Shown one piece after another: positions 60,961 to 64,000 of a DNA stretch of 64,000 nucleotides. Below the pieces are notes generated by a model. It ran no database searches. It was not told the origin of the DNA and was given only the letters and a program-made list of their open reading frames with translations. A program made the translations under genes and the position numbers. The stretch comes from Dermatemys mawii (taxonomy: Eukaryota > Chordata > Testudines > Dermatemydidae): contig ML677343.1 in NCBI GenBank assembly GCA_007922305.1, forward strand, positions 33,571,753 through 33,635,752, in the 5' to 3' direction. Position 1 is the stretch's first letter. The number at the start of each line of letters is the position of its first letter.

Positions 60961-62066
60961 ATCACAGAGATCCGCTTGGGACTGCCATCTGATGTGCTGA
61001 GACTACCCCTCAGCCTGTTTTCCCCTGCCAGCTTAGGACTTCAGTTCCCTGTTTTGTTGAACCAGACATGCTAGCCCGCTGTAAACACAGACCCACGTCT
61101 GAACAAAGTCTCCCAAAAGCTGCAGACTTAACTGAAAAGGCTTAGCAAGTGTTCCTGTCTCTAGCACCCAGACACCCAATGGAATCCAAACCCCCAAATA
61201 AATCCGTTTTACTCTGTATAAGGTGTATACGTGGTAAACTCATAAATTGTTCGCTGATAGAGAGATATGCACAGCTGTTTGCTCCCCCAGGAATTAATTA
61301 CTTGTTCTGGCTTAATCAATAAATAAACAGTGATTTTATTAAATATAAAAGTAGGATTTCAGTGGTTCCGAGTAATAACAGACAGAACAAAGTGAATTAC
61401 CAAACAAAACAAAACAAAAACATGCAAGTCTAAGCCTAATACAGTAGGAAACTAAATGCAGGTAAATCTCACCCTCTAGGTCTGGGTCCAGCAATCACTC
61501 ACCCCCCTGTAGTGAGTGTCCTTTGATCCAGTTTCTTTCAGGCTCTCTTTGAACCAGCTGAAGACAAAATGGAGGGTTTCCAGGGTCCGTCTTATTCTTT
61601 CTCTTGTGGGTGGAAATCCCTTTATTCTTCTGTGCAAAATCACAGTAACGAGATGGAATCTGTAGGCACTTGGGCAAGTCACATGTCCATAAATGATTCA
61701 GCTTATTGCAGGCCGATGCCATTGTTTACGTGTTCCCAGGAAAGCTCAGATGTGGATTGGCCTCTCCCAAAGTCCAATGCTAGGTAAGTACTCCCAGTTA
61801 CTTGAATAACCCTTCCACACTATGTTGACCAAATCTGCCTTATATGCTTCCTACAGCAAACACTTTAAATACAAGCATAGAGCCAATGCTCATAACTTCA
61901 GATATAAAAATGATACATGCATACAAATAGGATAAATGTATTGAGTAGATCATAACCTTTGCAAAGATCTGTTCCGTGGCATATCTAGTATAAAACATAT
62001 TCCAGTTCTGTCATATTTACACTCATAAGCATATTTCTGTAAAGCATTATGGGGTGCAGTGTCACA
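60948..62066. repeat. 1.1-kb turtle-type interspersed repeat
   Basis: It begins TGTGACAGGTTGAATCACAG and ends GGGGTGCAGTGTCACA, giving 7-bp inverted termini TGTGACA/TGTCACA. The interior includes AAATCCGTTTTACTCTGTAT, GATAGAGAGATATGCACAGC and AAGACAAAATGGAGGG, which I recognise as recurrent in turtle DNA. No open frame. The class (LTR or DNA element) is undecided. Confidence 0.55.
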
Positions 62067-62367
62067 ATAATGCTGTGTGTTCTGCACTGCTGGCTGAACG
62101 GGGATGGAATTGCTTTGAATCCAAAGAGAGGTGAAGATAAGAATGACTCAAATGCATTGAGAAGCGCTCTTGACAACACCCCACCTCTGATCCCCTCTTA
62201 CAGAAGCCAGTCCTTGGTACAAGCCATCTCCTGTTCAGAACTGGAGCATGCGAGGGCATATGGAGAATGTGGTTGGCTTATGTCTGGCAGCAGAAGCCAG
62301 GTTTATCCTGCTTACTGTAATAGTGGACGTTGTTCTTCCTAGAAATGTTAAATCTTTGTGTGACTGC

Positions 62368-62475
62368 AGTGGTGTTAACCGTATTAGTAACTGGCTGAAG
62401 TCTGTTTGTGTAGAATTGGAGGATGCCAGTGAGCAGTCCAGGATGTGTGACTTGGATGCAACTGTGACAGGTTGA
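62368..62475 (+). repeat. Direct duplication, copy B
   Basis: 108 bp matching copy A with a few substitutions and a one-base length difference near GACTTGGATGCAACTGTGAC. After GACAGGTTGA the two copies diverge completely. Confidence 0.9.
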
Positions 62476-64000
62476 CAAAATCTGAGTGACTGCTGAGGAG
62501 CCCTGTGGTGTCTTGTGTCAGCTGATCCTGCACGATAACTGTGCGTGGCACATTGTTTTATTAAAAAAACCCTTTTTATCAGCTTTAAATGTTGGTGTGT
62601 TTCAGCTGTGTGCGTCCCCTTGCCCTCGTCGTATGAACGGGCAGATAGACAACAGGACCCAGTTTGCCCACTCTGAACCATTCATTCTTTTTTGAGTGGT
62701 TGCTGATGCGCATTCCAATAGCTGTGGGTGCGCCCTACCCTCCTTTGTCTCTTGATCCTTTCCTGGGTGTCTCTGGACTGCCTCCTGGGCCTGGTTTAGG
62801 GCAAGCAGGACTGCAACTCTGCCTTTGTGTCCCATAAACCCCGGATGTTGCTTTAGTAGTTGAACTGAAATGCATGTATGTGAAGTAATGCCCTCTTCTC
62901 ATCAAGCAGAAGCACATGCGAAAGGCATCTCAGCTGTCTGGCCATGTAGGTCAGCAGCAGAGCAGCACGTTTAGGGGCTGCCCGGCTCTGAGAATCAGCT
63001 AGGCCTAGAGCAGTACGAGGCAGCTTGCTAGCATCCTGTTCAGATCCAGGTTAGAGTGACGCCCTCCTCTCTGAAGACCTTTCTCTTTTCTGATGGCTCT
63101 TTAGTGTCCCAAGAACATTGCATCTGACCAGGTTGGCTCTGTGGCTGTTGCTCCCTTGCCCATAATCTCAGAGGTACAGCCGGTATCATTTGGGGCCTGA
63201 AAAACTACAAGAAGTGAGCACACGCTCCTTATGAGTATGGAGTCTGCTCTCTCTGGCTACTGAGGCAAGATGAGAGCCTTCAGACCAGTCTCCCAGCTCT
63301 GATGTAACACAGAGGGTCGGATGAGAAGATCCAGATCCAGCCTCTCTCGTTAAAATCTGTGACTACAAAGTGAGGGCTCACAACAAGGATGCTCTGATAT
63401 TAGTTTAGTGGGTGCCTGGGAAATATCAGAGACAGAGAGCTGCTCTCCAGCTGCCTCTACTGAAATGGAAGGATCCTCTTGGCCTGCTCAGAGAGGCTCC
63501 CTGCTCAACGCCCTCTCTCGGAGTTCTGGTGTGAACAGTCACTGAAGCATCCGCTTTGCTGGCTCTCCCTTTCCTGTGCTGATACAATGGCACAGTTGCT
63601 TCATCTCAATTGAAATATGTTGCTAAATTCTCTTCTTCCCGTTAAGCGCACGTGCTCGCTTCAGTGGTCTCATGGCTTTGGTGCCATCCAAGATTAGAGT
63701 TTTTCAGGGAGCAGATACACGGGGGGCTGTGGCTGGAATCCACGAGAGAGGCACTAGAGGTCACTGGCCATATAAAAGTGTTAATTTCCCCTGCTCCACA
63801 GTGCAGTAGCTGCCTCTGTAGAGAGCTTGTTAGCCTATCACAGTGTGCAACTTCCATTAACAGGTGGACTTGCCATTGTGTTTGGTTTAGAAACTCTCAC
63901 CCAGTTCTTGGATCTCATTTCTGCTCTGATGTGTGCATGTGTCCCTCTGTATCTGAAATATCCATGGATACCTAGTAGTTGGCATCACAAGATGCACTGT

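Overview
This is a vertebrate nuclear genomic window, most likely from a turtle. It carries multi-exon genes with GT-AG introns, CR1 LINE fragments and several interspersed repeat families that I associate with chelonian genomes: palindromic GGCACCTTAAAGACTAAC elements, GTCTACACTA miniature elements and GGGTGGGC-type hAT elements. There are no operons, rRNA genes or CRISPR arrays. The species assignment rests on repeat recognition from memory, not on a search.

Layout on the + strand. (1) 1-6585 is the 3' part of CDH1 (E-cadherin): five exons (626-850, 1660-1884, 2138-2268, 3118-3261, 4290-4502) encode the end of ectodomain repeat EC5, the single membrane helix, and the p120-catenin and beta-catenin binding tail. 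A 3'UTR of about 2.1 kb ends at AATAAA signals near 6562. (2) 6586-8234 is a short intergenic interval. More than half of it is one hAT-like transposon with a second one nested inside, followed by a promoter with three YY1-type CAAGATGGCG motifs. (3) 8235-64000 is TANGO6 (TMCO7), same orientation. Fifteen exons splice in frame through 1009 codons, and the last exons lie beyond the window. CDH1 followed by TANGO6 is the order on human 16q22.1, so this is conserved synteny.

The two genes have no evident joint biochemical pathway. CDH1 makes a junctional adhesion receptor, and TANGO6 makes a HEAT-like RTP1-family protein linked to secretion and Golgi organisation. They are adjacent for reasons of synteny.

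The rest is intron. The two longest introns, 38378-50845 and 50987-64000, are rich in repeats: CR1 3' ends, hAT elements with intact 8-bp target-site duplications, long foldback elements, a probable endogenous-retrovirus LTR on the minus strand, and old SINE/LINE remnants. I see no convincing undescribed gene system. The most unusual structures are the three-member palindromic repeat family flanked by 11-16 bp direct repeats, the tandem YY1/start-codon module at the TANGO6 promoter, and a 107-bp local direct duplication that carries the end of a nearby transposable element.
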